Source of the DNA: a virus | IMG/VR virus record: IMGVR_UViG_3300008117_003079 | Location: 30,187-94,186 of that record | Direction: 5' to 3' (one strand) | DNA length: 64,000 nucleotides | In this document: piece by piece, positions 1-8,298 of the stretch | Layout: every line of letters begins with the position of its first letter | How positions within the stretch are numbered: position 1 is the stretch's first letter | The notes under the pieces: model-generated | Databases searched by the model: none | What the model saw: only the letters and a program-made list of their open reading frames with translations | Told to the model about the DNA's origin: nothing | Program-made: the position numbers and the translations under genes

Positions 1-888
1 TTCATTTTTTATATAATCTTTAGTACACATTAAATTAAAAATATTATCTGAAATTTCTGGTGATAGATTATAATTTATATTAGCATTCAGCATATCATTT
101 ACGAAATTTTTAATTCCATCTACTATTTTTATTTTATCACTAAAGTATTTTTGATTTTCTGTATCGTTTTCGTTTATAAACTCACCATTAACAATATCGA
201 TATATGTTCCAACTTTATCGGTAAATACTGATTCAAAGAATATGATATTGTTTTTAAAATTACATTTTTCAAAATCATAAAAACCTTTTGTATTTTTCAA
301 ATCTATATTTCCTTTATAGGTCATATACCTGCCTTTCAAATCCAAATCAAATGTTTTTTGTAAATAATATTGAGTAGTACCTTGATAACCACTATCTACC
401 ATATATACATTTTTACATTCTCCAATCGTATTATTAATATATTTTCTATACGAATCTCTTAATACCTTTGATTTACCCAATATATCTGGAGCACATAAAT
501 TTAAATTTGGTAATCTATTTGAAGTATCAATTTGAATATCATTTTCAATAATGTAATTTATTTGAAATCTATCTTTAAGTAATTCGGATAAATTACCTTG
601 GTATCTATGTAAATTAAATGATTCATAAACATCATATTCAGATACAAACGAAGATAGTGATGCCAATTTTCTTGATGTTTTAAAATAAACTGAATTTGGT
701 AAATTATATTTTATTTTAAAATCTTGATATAATTGATTAAGAAAATATCCTTCTCGTGAGTTAAATAAAATCAAATCACCGTCTTTTACTTCATCTTTTA
801 ACCAATTAAAATAATTAAATACTAATGGTCCAAAAAAGATATAACCAAGTTCTTCCAATGATTCTGGATTTTTAACAATGTGGTCCAT
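1..888 (-). CDS. HAD-superfamily-like surface polysaccharide protein (COG5610 type), 3' end outside window
   Basis: Reading the minus strand from 888 to the window edge gives 296 uninterrupted codons, so the gene continues past position 1. The start ATG (888-886) shares one base with the stop of the upstream HAD gene (TAATG arrangement). The N-terminus contains a GPLVFNYFNWL stretch followed by LILFNSREGYFLNQLY, which resembles the 'IGPLLxxFxxWL ... FLSREGxFL' signature of predicted HAD hydrolases found beside glycosyltransferases in capsule clusters. The Asp normally expected in a HAD motif is not obvious here, so the assignment rests on that signature and on context: it ends an operon of sugar-modifying enzymes. 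Role in glycan assembly is inferred. Confidence 0.6.
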   Translation of the reverse strand, partial: MDHIVKNPESLEELGYIFFGPLVFNYFNWLKDEVKDGDLILFNSREGYFLNQLYQDFKIKYNLPNSVYFKTSRKLASLSSFVSEYDVYESFNLHRYQGNLSELLKDRFQINYIIENDIQIDTSNRLPNLNLCAPDILGKSKVLRDSYRKYINNTIGECKNVYMVDSGYQGTTQYYLQKTFDLDLKGRYMTYKGNIDLKNTKGFYDFEKCNFKNNIIFFESVFTDKVGTYIDIVNGEFINENDTENQKYFSDKIKIVDGIKNFVNDMLNANINYNLSPEISDNIFNLMCTKDYIKNE

Positions 889-1319
889 TATAAATAAACT
901 TTAAATGAAGGTATACCAAGTGAATTCCACAAATCAATTATTTCTTGTTTATCATCAAATGCACAAAACACATCATCTTTGATAAAATCATTGTACATTT
1001 TTCGTTTTAATTCTACATCTTTAATATAATGATTTTCTTCACCTCTCATAAACAATCCATCATATTTAATCCCATATATTTCTAACCAATCCTGTGTAGA
1101 ATTAAGTATCATTCGTGGTCTACTAGTTAGTATATAAATCCCATAATCATTATATAGGTGATTTATAATATCAATCATAGGTGCGTTTGGTTTATCTGAT
1201 ATTACATTTTTATAATCATATAAAACATCCCAATCGATACTACCATCAGATTTAGTTGCAAGTGCATACCTCTTTTTATTTATTGAAAGAGTATTATCTA
1301 TATCTACTATAACAATCAT
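888..1319 (-). CDS. HAD-family phosphatase, polynucleotide kinase 3'-phosphatase type
   Basis: 143 residues. The N-terminus reads VDIDNTL (Asp6 and Asp8), the DxDxT motif I of HAD phosphatases; TSRPR near residue 65 is motif II, and FDDKQE near residue 130 supplies the motif IV acidic pair. Length and motif spacing resemble the phosphatase domain of T4 polynucleotide kinase (PseT), without a kinase domain. The start overlaps the upstream radical SAM stop by 4 bases. In phages such proteins remove 3'-phosphates from nucleic acid; here the neighbours are sugar enzymes, so a sugar-phosphate substrate is also possible. Family confident, substrate not. Confidence 0.8.
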   Translation of the reverse strand: MIVIVDIDNTLSINKKRYALATKSDGSIDWDVLYDYKNVISDKPNAPMIDIINHLYNDYGIYILTSRPRMILNSTQDWLEIYGIKYDGLFMRGEENHYIKDVELKRKMYNDFIKDDVFCAFDDKQEIIDLWNSLGIPSFKVYL

Positions 1320-2515
1320 TTTCGTAAACCTTGTTCTTTATAAGTTACTGGTATTTTAATACCAGTATTACACCCATTACAATTATCACAAAATGTGATG
1401 TATCCAAGTTCGGTAAATCCCAAATCAAACTTAATTAAATCTTTGGGGTATACTTCTGATAAATTTACATAATCATTTTCGTTTGGTGAAAACAATTTAG
1501 TTAGAACTGCGCTTGTATTAAGGTGACAATAATAAAACTTGCCATCATTCAATCCTCTAAATGGAGCAGTGCAACTATCAAAGTGATTTATGAGTTCTTC
1601 TTCACTCATATTATTTTTAATTCTCAAATCACCAAAATCATACCACTCGATATTATTCCTTACATAGTGATTGATATTTTTCTCTTGGTAAGTTCCTAAA
1701 ACTCTATCAACTTTACTTTTTAATTTTTCTAATTTATTAGAGTAATTACTTACACTTAAAATAACATTATTATTTTTTAACACTTCTAGTATTTCTTCTT
1801 TTGGGAGGACTGTACCATTAGTGGTTATTATAAACTTATCAATCTTATCTGAATACTTTTCTAAAATGTATTCGATTACATCTTTGATATTTGGGTGTAA
1901 AAACGGCTCTCCACCAACTAAATGGAAAATACTTACATAATCAACAAGATTAAAATATAAGTCAATATCATTTAAGATAGTTTGAGTATCTCTGTGTTTT
2001 GGTAGTTCGTAATGTGGTATAAACATATTACAAAACGAACACGCCAAATTACATTTTTCAGTCACCAATACATCTGTTTGAAATATGTGAACCTTTTGTT
2101 TGTGTATAAATGGCCAAATAGATGCAATGTTTTTATACCAAGTATATTTTACATTTAGTTTATCTAAATATTCTTTATAGTATTGTCTATACTCATCTGA
2201 TGTGATAATTACATTTTCACCAGTTGGTTCAAAGTTATCTATATGAACTAATTTTAAATTCTCACGAGTGTTGACGAGGTTTTTTGATTGATGATAAAAT
2301 GAACTAATTTCGTTTACATTCAATATAGTTGATTCATCTTTAACATCGTGGTCAACTATGTATTTTATTTTTAAAACATTATTACCCAACAAATAATCTA
2401 CACTTCTAATAAATTGGACACACTCTTTACTTGCACCGAATAGAACATATTCGGTTTCAGTATCCCATTCTTGGATAAATTTCTCAAAATTATGTAGATT
2501 AGGATTATATTTCAT
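1316..2515 (-). CDS. Radical SAM protein with N-terminal Rossmann-like domain and C-terminal Cys cluster
   Basis: 399 residues. Residues about 20-60 (YVLFGASKECVQFI, then IKYIVDHD) look like a small nucleotide-binding Rossmann domain. The radical SAM core begins near residue 148 with CNLACSFC, the CxxxCxxC iron-sulfur motif at Cys155, Cys159 and Cys162, followed by HLVGGEPFLHP, which matches the GGEP SAM-binding motif. A second cluster, CDNCNGC near residue 375, suggests an auxiliary iron-sulfur cluster of SPASM or twitch type. It lies just downstream of the TPP enzyme in the sugar operon. Substrate unknown; a sugar nucleotide or a peptide are both possible. Confidence 0.85.
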   Translation of the reverse strand: MKYNPNLHNFEKFIQEWDTETEYVLFGASKECVQFIRSVDYLLGNNVLKIKYIVDHDVKDESTILNVNEISSFYHQSKNLVNTRENLKLVHIDNFEPTGENVIITSDEYRQYYKEYLDKLNVKYTWYKNIASIWPFIHKQKVHIFQTDVLVTEKCNLACSFCNMFIPHYELPKHRDTQTILNDIDLYFNLVDYVSIFHLVGGEPFLHPNIKDVIEYILEKYSDKIDKFIITTNGTVLPKEEILEVLKNNNVILSVSNYSNKLEKLKSKVDRVLGTYQEKNINHYVRNNIEWYDFGDLRIKNNMSEEELINHFDSCTAPFRGLNDGKFYYCHLNTSAVLTKLFSPNENDYVNLSEVYPKDLIKFDLGFTELGYITFCDNCNGCNTGIKIPVTYKEQGLRK

Positions 2516-2518
2516 ATA

Positions 2519-3148
2519 TTAAAATACTACCCATTTACCACTTCCGTAGTGCGGATACTTTGATTTATATTTGTAGTGAATTACATCGGATGGAATATCT
2601 TTCTTTTTATTCCAAGTTGCTTCCGTTGGTGTGTAAGTTGAAACATCATTATCTTCAACTATAAAATGTAAAGGTAAATCAAAATTTCTAGCGTATTTAT
2701 GAACTTCATAGAATATACCACTCTCAAAACTCATATCTCCTATAAATACCCAAACCTTTTCATCACTACCTTTGGCCTTAATTCCCATTGCTACACCCAA
2801 TGCAATAGAAAGAGTTCCACCTACAATTGCGGATGAATAAAACTTCTCATCTATCTTACAAAGAGTTATAGATTTACCATCAAGTATTTCATCGGTAATC
2901 CATTGTGGAGATATTCCTTTTAATAAAGCATGGTAGTGAGACCTCCAAGTTGAAAACACCCAATCGTTTTTAGATATTCTTTTGAATACCTCTATTAGTT
3001 GTTCTTCATTTCCGTTTGATAAGTGAATTGGTCCTCTGATTTTACCATCTTCCCAGTTTTGAACTATATCATTCTCAAACTGAATGAGTTCTTCTGCATT
3101 CCAATTATGTTCTCTAACTATTGGATATTGTTCTAAATTTTGTATCAT
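2519..3148 (-). CDS. Short thiamine-pyrophosphate enzyme, dehydrogenase E1-alpha/AcoA-like
   Basis: 209 residues, against roughly 320 or more for E1-alpha proteins. RSHYHALLKGISP (residues 69-81) matches the RxHxxxLxxG block of E1-alpha, GGTLSIALGVAMG (110-122) the next conserved block, and GDMSFESGIFYE (137-148) to EDND (165-168) is a TPP/Mg motif in which the usual GDG is GDM. The protein stops cleanly after GKWVVF, and no frameshifted remainder is seen before the next gene at 2515. No E1-beta partner is visible in the window. It overlaps the RmlC-like gene by 4 bases (ATGA), so it probably acts on a sugar or keto-acid intermediate. Activity uncertain because of the missing C-terminal third. 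Confidence 0.75.
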   Translation of the reverse strand: MIQNLEQYPIVREHNWNAEELIQFENDIVQNWEDGKIRGPIHLSNGNEEQLIEVFKRISKNDWVFSTWRSHYHALLKGISPQWITDEILDGKSITLCKIDEKFYSSAIVGGTLSIALGVAMGIKAKGSDEKVWVFIGDMSFESGIFYEVHKYARNFDLPLHFIVEDNDVSTYTPTEATWNKKKDIPSDVIHYKYKSKYPHYGSGKWVVF

Positions 3149-3681
3149 CTATCTCTTTTTTGTAGTATTGGATTGTTTGTTGGCCATTCCATTTGATATT
3201 CAGGGTCATTCCACTTTACCACACCTTGTTCATTTGCATCCACATAACCGTCTTTGTAAAATAAGTTATAGTGAAACATACAATCAGTTAATGCATAGTG
3301 TCCGTTTGCAAATCCTGGTGGAACTAATACCTGATTTCTTAATCTTTCCGTTATAATAAAACTTTCCCACTCCCCAAAGGTAGGACTATTTTCTCTCATA
3401 TCCAAAACAACTAAATAGATATCACCTACTGCTGCTTGTACCAATTTCCAAGTCTTTTTATCCCAGTGTAATCCTCTCAATACACCTTTATAAGAACGAG
3501 AGAATCTACCATGTACTTCACATTTGCCATCGATATAATCAACTATTGGGTGCTCAATTGAATGAAATGTTGTCCATATTTCACCTCTGTATTCTCTAAA
3601 TACGGATGGTTGAAATACTGGAACCTCATGTCCAAATTTTTTTGATGGAGTAATTTGAAACTCATCCCATTTACTACTCAT
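3145..3681 (-). CDS. rmlC: dTDP-4-dehydrorhamnose 3,5-epimerase-like cupin
   Basis: 178 residues, the usual RmlC length. GVLRGLHWD (residues 67-74) matches the RmlC RGLHYQ block carrying the catalytic His (His72). VPPGFANGHYAL (120-131) is the second cupin block, and the C-terminal VKWNDPEYQMEWP matches the 'WNDPxxxIxWP' end of the family. Tyr138 or Tyr142 would be the catalytic Tyr. Family members epimerise C3 and C5 of 4-keto-6-deoxy sugar nucleotides. It sits between an NAD-dependent epimerase (upstream by one base) and a TPP enzyme, which supports a deoxysugar pathway. The exact sugar cannot be read from sequence. Confidence 0.88.
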   Translation of the reverse strand: MSSKWDEFQITPSKKFGHEVPVFQPSVFREYRGEIWTTFHSIEHPIVDYIDGKCEVHGRFSRSYKGVLRGLHWDKKTWKLVQAAVGDIYLVVLDMRENSPTFGEWESFIITERLRNQVLVPPGFANGHYALTDCMFHYNLFYKDGYVDANEQGVVKWNDPEYQMEWPTNNPILQKRDR

Positions 3682-3682
3682 A

Positions 3683-4648
3683 TTATGTATTATTTGCGTA
3701 TCCTAAAGGAAATCCATTTCTAAATTCTGCTCCCATTTTTGGAACAATCATTTGGTATGCGTGAATTAATTCTTCGATACCTCTATCTAACCCCCACTCT
3801 GGTACCCATCCAGTTTCCTCTAGCTTTGCGTTAGAAACTATGTAATCCCTCTTATCGGGGTCTTCGTAATAATCGTTGTATGATACGGCAAAATCCTTTA
3901 CCTGGGATTGAATCTTTTCTAATAATTCTTGCTTTGAAAGATTGGCATTACTCAACCCTACATTAAATACTTGTCCTTTATATTTTTCGTAATTTATAAT
4001 CATAAATAAAAATGTAAATGCTACATCTTGAATATGAATAAAATTTCTCTTAAAGTTTTTCTCAAATACTACAATGTATTTATCAGTAATTGCTTTATAA
4101 ACAAAATCGTTTACCAATAAATCGGTTCTCATACGAGGTGATACACCAAATACAGTTGCCAATCTAAATGTAATTGCCGATGTGGTTGCTCTTAAAAAAG
4201 TTTCAGCATCACACTTTGTTTGTCCATACACTGATATAGGTGTTAAAGGTGAATCTTCGGTGCATTCAGTTTGTCCAACTCCAATACCATAACCACTATT
4301 TGTATTTGGATATAAAATTTTTTTATCCTTTGCAAATTTTACTATGTTACATATTTGGTCAAAATTGATTTCCCTTGCCAGCTTTGGGTCTGCTGCGCAA
4401 GCTGGGAACCCAACAATTGCAGCTAATGGAATTATTACATCAGCTTCATTACACAACTTTTCTAAAAGAGATTCATTACGAACATCTCCATATATGAATT
4501 TGAATTTAGGATTTGAAGTATATTGTAATAATGAGGTTTGATTAAATAATAGTTTATCCAATACTACTACCTTATAGTTTTGTTCCAATAACATACCAAC
4601 TAATACAGAACCCAAATAACCTGCACCACCTGTAATTAATACTTTCAT
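3683..4648 (-). CDS. NAD-dependent sugar-nucleotide epimerase/dehydratase (extended SDR)
   Basis: 321 residues, normal for the family. GGAGYLG at residues 7-13 is the NAD-binding GxxGxxG motif; YGDVR near 53 and PLAAIVG near 74 are further SDR blocks; SVYGQTK has the catalytic Tyr141 and Lys145 (YxxxK). Family members epimerise or dehydrate UDP-, GDP- or dTDP-sugars. It heads a short run with the RmlC-like and TPP genes, so it probably supplies the activated sugar consumed by the glycosyltransferases upstream in the same operon. Exact substrate not readable. Confidence 0.88.
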   Translation of the reverse strand: MKVLITGGAGYLGSVLVGMLLEQNYKVVVLDKLLFNQTSLLQYTSNPKFKFIYGDVRNESLLEKLCNEADVIIPLAAIVGFPACAADPKLAREINFDQICNIVKFAKDKKILYPNTNSGYGIGVGQTECTEDSPLTPISVYGQTKCDAETFLRATTSAITFRLATVFGVSPRMRTDLLVNDFVYKAITDKYIVVFEKNFKRNFIHIQDVAFTFLFMIINYEKYKGQVFNVGLSNANLSKQELLEKIQSQVKDFAVSYNDYYEDPDKRDYIVSNAKLEETGWVPEWGLDRGIEELIHAYQMIVPKMGAEFRNGFPLGYANNT

Positions 4649-4652
4649 AATT

Positions 4653-5414
4653 TTAAAAATAAATGTTCTTTTCTATGTAAAATTGTGGATAGTTTCCACT
4701 AAAACTAACATCCCATACTTTATATCTATTGTAATGGTTAAAATCACATAAAAATGCAAAATTATTTCTATATGGATAATCGTAATTTAATTTTCGTAAA
4801 TCATTAAAAACTATATGTGAATACTGTTTTTCATAATTATCAATAAAATCTTGAATTTCTTCAATTTTTAATTTTTTGTTTAATACAAACGCCATTTCAA
4901 ATTCAAAATCTCCAATATGTTGATGTTCCTCTGGTCCAATCATACTACCACATCCGAACCAATAGAAAGAATTTTCGTATTTCACTTTTTCACCATCTTC
5001 AAATTCAATAATTCCTACCAACTTTCCATTTTTATAGCATTTAATATTTCTTTCCAAAAAATGGTCACAAATCATAGCGTACTCATTGAATTCATTAGTT
5101 TCTTCTGGTAATAATCCGGTAAAAATTTGTTTTGAATACATTTCTGTTTTACCATCTATTTCTTTTGAAAACCAATATGTAAATGCAATTGAAACAATTC
5201 CCAAATTATCTTTATAAGCAGAAATACCAGAATGCATTCCATTTCTGGCAATAGCAAATGATTCTTTATTTTGAGCTACAGTATCAGGAAATATTTTAAA
5301 CTTTAAGAATAAAGAAAAATCTTCATCCATATGTTTATCAATTCTAGATGATACGGAGTATCTACTTTCCGGCAAAACGAAAAATATATTATCTTTGTTT
5401 ACTCTTAAACTCAT
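4653..5414 (-). CDS. LamG/concanavalin-like domain protein
   Basis: 253 residues from ATG at 5414-5412, chosen because it forms an ATGA overlap with the stop of the upstream radical SAM gene; an in-frame ATG at 5432 would give 6 more residues and a 22-base overlap. The body alternates short beta-strand-like stretches with the 'IKCYKNGKLVGIIEFEDG' and 'GDFEFEMAFVLNKKLKIEEIQ' patterns seen in LamG sandwiches (strand with NG turn, then a 'xxxxAxxxxLxxxEI' end). The same pattern recurs inside the three galactosyltransferase-like genes upstream. Likely a carbohydrate-binding protein; partner of the adjacent radical SAM is conceivable but unproven. Confidence 0.55.
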   Translation of the reverse strand: MSLRVNKDNIFFVLPESRYSVSSRIDKHMDEDFSLFLKFKIFPDTVAQNKESFAIARNGMHSGISAYKDNLGIVSIAFTYWFSKEIDGKTEMYSKQIFTGLLPEETNEFNEYAMICDHFLERNIKCYKNGKLVGIIEFEDGEKVKYENSFYWFGCGSMIGPEEHQHIGDFEFEMAFVLNKKLKIEEIQDFIDNYEKQYSHIVFNDLRKLNYDYPYRNNFAFLCDFNHYNRYKVWDVSFSGNYPQFYIEKNIYF

Positions 5415-6826
5415 ATTTTTATTGTTGAACAAAAGTTATAAAATTCTTCTAATTCAGGAAATGTTTTACAAAAATCAGTTCCTCTACGTTTATCGTGGTT
5501 TGAAAAATATTGATAAAAACTATATCTATTTTTCATTTGTTGAGTCGCATCCTGTGGAGAAATCATCCAATCATAAATTCTTTTTACTTTTTGAACCTCA
5601 ACATCGGAGTAACCAATGTGTTTTGGGTCAAATGATGGAGCTGCGTAGTAAGTGATTAATTTAGCCTGGTCAGTTATATATTTAGCATAATCAAATGGAA
5701 GTACTTGGACAGTTTGATGTAAAGGGTATCGTAGATATGATGAATCTAAAAACACTGCAGAATTCCAATATCTATCAGTGGATGCGTATACATCTTTTAA
5801 TGTGTAAATATTATGAATTAATTGTTCATAATTAAAAACACTTAACGCATTATATGTCGACATGAATGTTATAATAGTTCTTGGGCATTTTGTAAGAATT
5901 TTATTTACATTATCCCAAAATTTATTAAATTCTAATCCAGTACGAATGTATTCTGCTTGCTCTCCCCATGTATCAACCGATGTAAATATGACAATTTCTT
6001 TTGCTCTACCTTCATCTTCTATTTTTTGTATCTTTTCGATTAATTTATCTATCAACTTATCTGGAACTCCCAAATTAGAATTAATAGCCAGTTTCAATTC
6101 AGTATTTGGATTTGGATGTTCTATGATATAATCAAGTACTCCCCAAGTATCTTTACTCATAAGAGGTTCTCCGCCTGTGATTCTAAATGTATGAAGGTCT
6201 CTATACAAATCAGGCCACCATTTCCAAAATGCTTCTACATATGGATTATGTTCTTTATTTGGAATTGGTAATTTATCTTCGTTTTTCATCCAATCAACGG
6301 AATTAAAATTATCCAAAGTTGGGTATGCACCATGCTTTTCAATTTCTTCCATCCACGCCGAACTATACGCAGGACCACAATATGAACATTTGAAATTACA
6401 CGCATTACTAAATGCAACTTCTACATATTTTGGATTAAAATCATCTCTCCAATCAGATTGAATAATGTCATTGATAAATGGATAAGACCAACTTTCACCA
6501 GATTTAAATATTCTATCCGAAAATCTATCCGAATTATCTTCTACATTCCAACAATAATCACATTCAGAAGGTCTTGCTCCCTGTAACATTTCCTTTCTAC
6601 GAAGTTTCTTATATCTCGTATTATGAAGTGCTGATGGGTTTCTAGCAATTTCAGTTTCTGAAATTTTATGTGTTTTGGGGTGGTGACATGAATGATTATG
6701 TCCACTTTGTAATTGTAGTGTAACTTGCGTCCATTTGGCAGCACACATACCAGGACCAACCACATTTAACTCGTCTTTAACGCGTAAATAAATTGGATTT
6801 TCACTATAAGTTTTATCTTCTGCCAT
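5411..6826 (-). CDS. Twitch-domain radical SAM protein
   Basis: 471 residues. The N-terminal 100 residues contain CHHP (47-50) and CDYCWNVED (89-97), a Cys-rich region typical of phage 'twitch' radical SAM proteins. The radical SAM motif CNFKCSYC gives Cys143, Cys147 and Cys150, followed by RITGGEPLMSKD, the GGEP motif. No C-terminal SPASM cluster is obvious. It lies between a LamG protein and a LamG-bearing galactosyltransferase. Family known from marine T4-like phages without an assigned substrate. Confidence 0.85.
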   Translation of the reverse strand: MAEDKTYSENPIYLRVKDELNVVGPGMCAAKWTQVTLQLQSGHNHSCHHPKTHKISETEIARNPSALHNTRYKKLRRKEMLQGARPSECDYCWNVEDNSDRFSDRIFKSGESWSYPFINDIIQSDWRDDFNPKYVEVAFSNACNFKCSYCGPAYSSAWMEEIEKHGAYPTLDNFNSVDWMKNEDKLPIPNKEHNPYVEAFWKWWPDLYRDLHTFRITGGEPLMSKDTWGVLDYIIEHPNPNTELKLAINSNLGVPDKLIDKLIEKIQKIEDEGRAKEIVIFTSVDTWGEQAEYIRTGLEFNKFWDNVNKILTKCPRTIITFMSTYNALSVFNYEQLIHNIYTLKDVYASTDRYWNSAVFLDSSYLRYPLHQTVQVLPFDYAKYITDQAKLITYYAAPSFDPKHIGYSDVEVQKVKRIYDWMISPQDATQQMKNRYSFYQYFSNHDKRRGTDFCKTFPELEEFYNFCSTIKI

Positions 6827-6830
6827 ATTT

Positions 6831-8297
6831 TTATTTTAAACAATGAACATTTATTAATTTGTGTTTATCAAAAATGATTTTAGTACTGATATGTTTATAC
6901 TTCATATTATTTATACCATCTTTTTTATAATCAATTTTACCTTGCTGCATTTCTAATACATATCTTCTTTCGTTTCTTGCAGTGGTTTCACCTTTAGCCC
7001 ATTTTTCAATACCACCTTCTTTAATTAAACCTTCAGTTTCATGTGGTAAACAGAAAAATTTACCATCTCTTCTATGTGGTAGTATTACATGGGGTATTTG
7101 TATTTCTCTTTCTTCAATACCAACATTATACAATACACCATCGTTTAATTCGGCCTGGTCTATTACAAATTTATCATCAACTATTTCATCAAAGTTATAG
7201 TGTAATACCAAACTATCGGTTGAATACTGCTTATGTAATAAATTAACTTCTTCACCAGTTAACGCTCTATCCCACATTTTAATATCAGCTATTTCACCTT
7301 TAAAAAATGCGTTTGGTTCAAATGGTTCAACCGTTGTCGTATGCCCTACATAAAATGGTTCATTTCCATATCGTTTTAAGTTATACTGATATTCAAACGG
7401 TGATTGCGTACCCGTTCCATTTCTAGCATCACTTTCATTTCCATTTAGATAAAAATGCATTTTCTTTTCCAAATCATCAATTACCATCGTAACCCACGTC
7501 CATTCTCCCTCATACCTTTTAAACCATTGGTAGATATGTTCTCTATGAGCATTCCATAACATACCAGTATATGCCCTACTATTGTTAAATGATAATCCCC
7601 AATCATAACCTGGTTTTCTGAATATAGGATATTCTACGAATTTTCTGTTTGAATCACCAATTAACCAAATAGGGACTTTTTCTATTTGTTGGTCTGCCTT
7701 TACTAATACAGAAATTGTATGTGAATTGGATATTGCTATTCTATTTTTTTCAGAAGATGGTATTTTGATGTATGAACTTTTACCATCAAATACTGCTACA
7801 TTTTTTACTTTAGCGAAATCAATAGTTTGTTTATTAACATATCCTTCCATCACACATCTCCAAAACAAATCATCATCTTCCATGCCCCAATCCCAATAAT
7901 CATTTGAATAACCATTGGTTGCTAAAACTTGCTCTTTTGTAAAAACAACCGCACCACCAAAGTATTCCTGATATTTTAATTGGTAATCCGATTGTGAGAT
8001 ACGAACTGCAATGTGTTGTGGATTTTCCATAGGATATGAATAATCACAACTATCATCTTCGGGTACCATATCAATATCATGCCAAACTATGTAATCACAT
8101 CCATCATCAATTGCATGTTTTGCAGCAATGTTTTTCATCAATCCTCTATTGAATAGATATTCATCACACTGATGTGCAATATAAATGGTGTGGTCAATTC
8201 CTTTCTTTGTTAAGAAATTAGTAACCCAAGGAACAAATTGATTCATATGTTCCTCTCTGTTTCTATATGGTACGCAGACCCCTAACTTATGCCCCAT
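6831..8297 (-). CDS. Beta-1,4-galactosyltransferase-like (GT7) with an internal LamG domain
   Basis: 488 residues. The first 155 follow the GT7 order: PYRNREEH (10-17), the FNRG block (49-52), HDIDMVP (73-79, the DxD metal motif), YFGG (112-115), and NGYSNDYWDWGMEDDD (128-143). The GT7 fold should continue, but about 240 residues of LamG-like sequence (YLNG turn near 283, FFKGEIADIKMWDRAL at 331-346) follow. The GT7 end then resumes with RNERR (441-445) and DGINNMKY (460-467), the counterpart of the family's DGLNSLTY. Thus the LamG is inserted inside the enzyme. Two paralogues follow downstream in the same operon. Donor and acceptor unknown; catalytic residues look intact. Confidence 0.85.
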   Translation of the reverse strand: MGHKLGVCVPYRNREEHMNQFVPWVTNFLTKKGIDHTIYIAHQCDEYLFNRGLMKNIAAKHAIDDGCDYIVWHDIDMVPEDDSCDYSYPMENPQHIAVRISQSDYQLKYQEYFGGAVVFTKEQVLATNGYSNDYWDWGMEDDDLFWRCVMEGYVNKQTIDFAKVKNVAVFDGKSSYIKIPSSEKNRIAISNSHTISVLVKADQQIEKVPIWLIGDSNRKFVEYPIFRKPGYDWGLSFNNSRAYTGMLWNAHREHIYQWFKRYEGEWTWVTMVIDDLEKKMHFYLNGNESDARNGTGTQSPFEYQYNLKRYGNEPFYVGHTTTVEPFEPNAFFKGEIADIKMWDRALTGEEVNLLHKQYSTDSLVLHYNFDEIVDDKFVIDQAELNDGVLYNVGIEEREIQIPHVILPHRRDGKFFCLPHETEGLIKEGGIEKWAKGETTARNERRYVLEMQQGKIDYKKDGINNMKYKHISTKIIFDKHKLINVHCLK

Positions 8298-8298
8298 T

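Noticed and set aside
2516-3148. Frameshift as the cause of the short TPP enzyme
   Set aside because: The stop is followed at once by the next gene's start, and no E1-alpha-like remainder is found in other frames.
5412-5432. Upstream ATG at 5432 as start of the LamG protein
   Set aside because: It would overlap the radical SAM gene by 22 bases, while ATG 5414 gives the ATGA overlap common in this genome.
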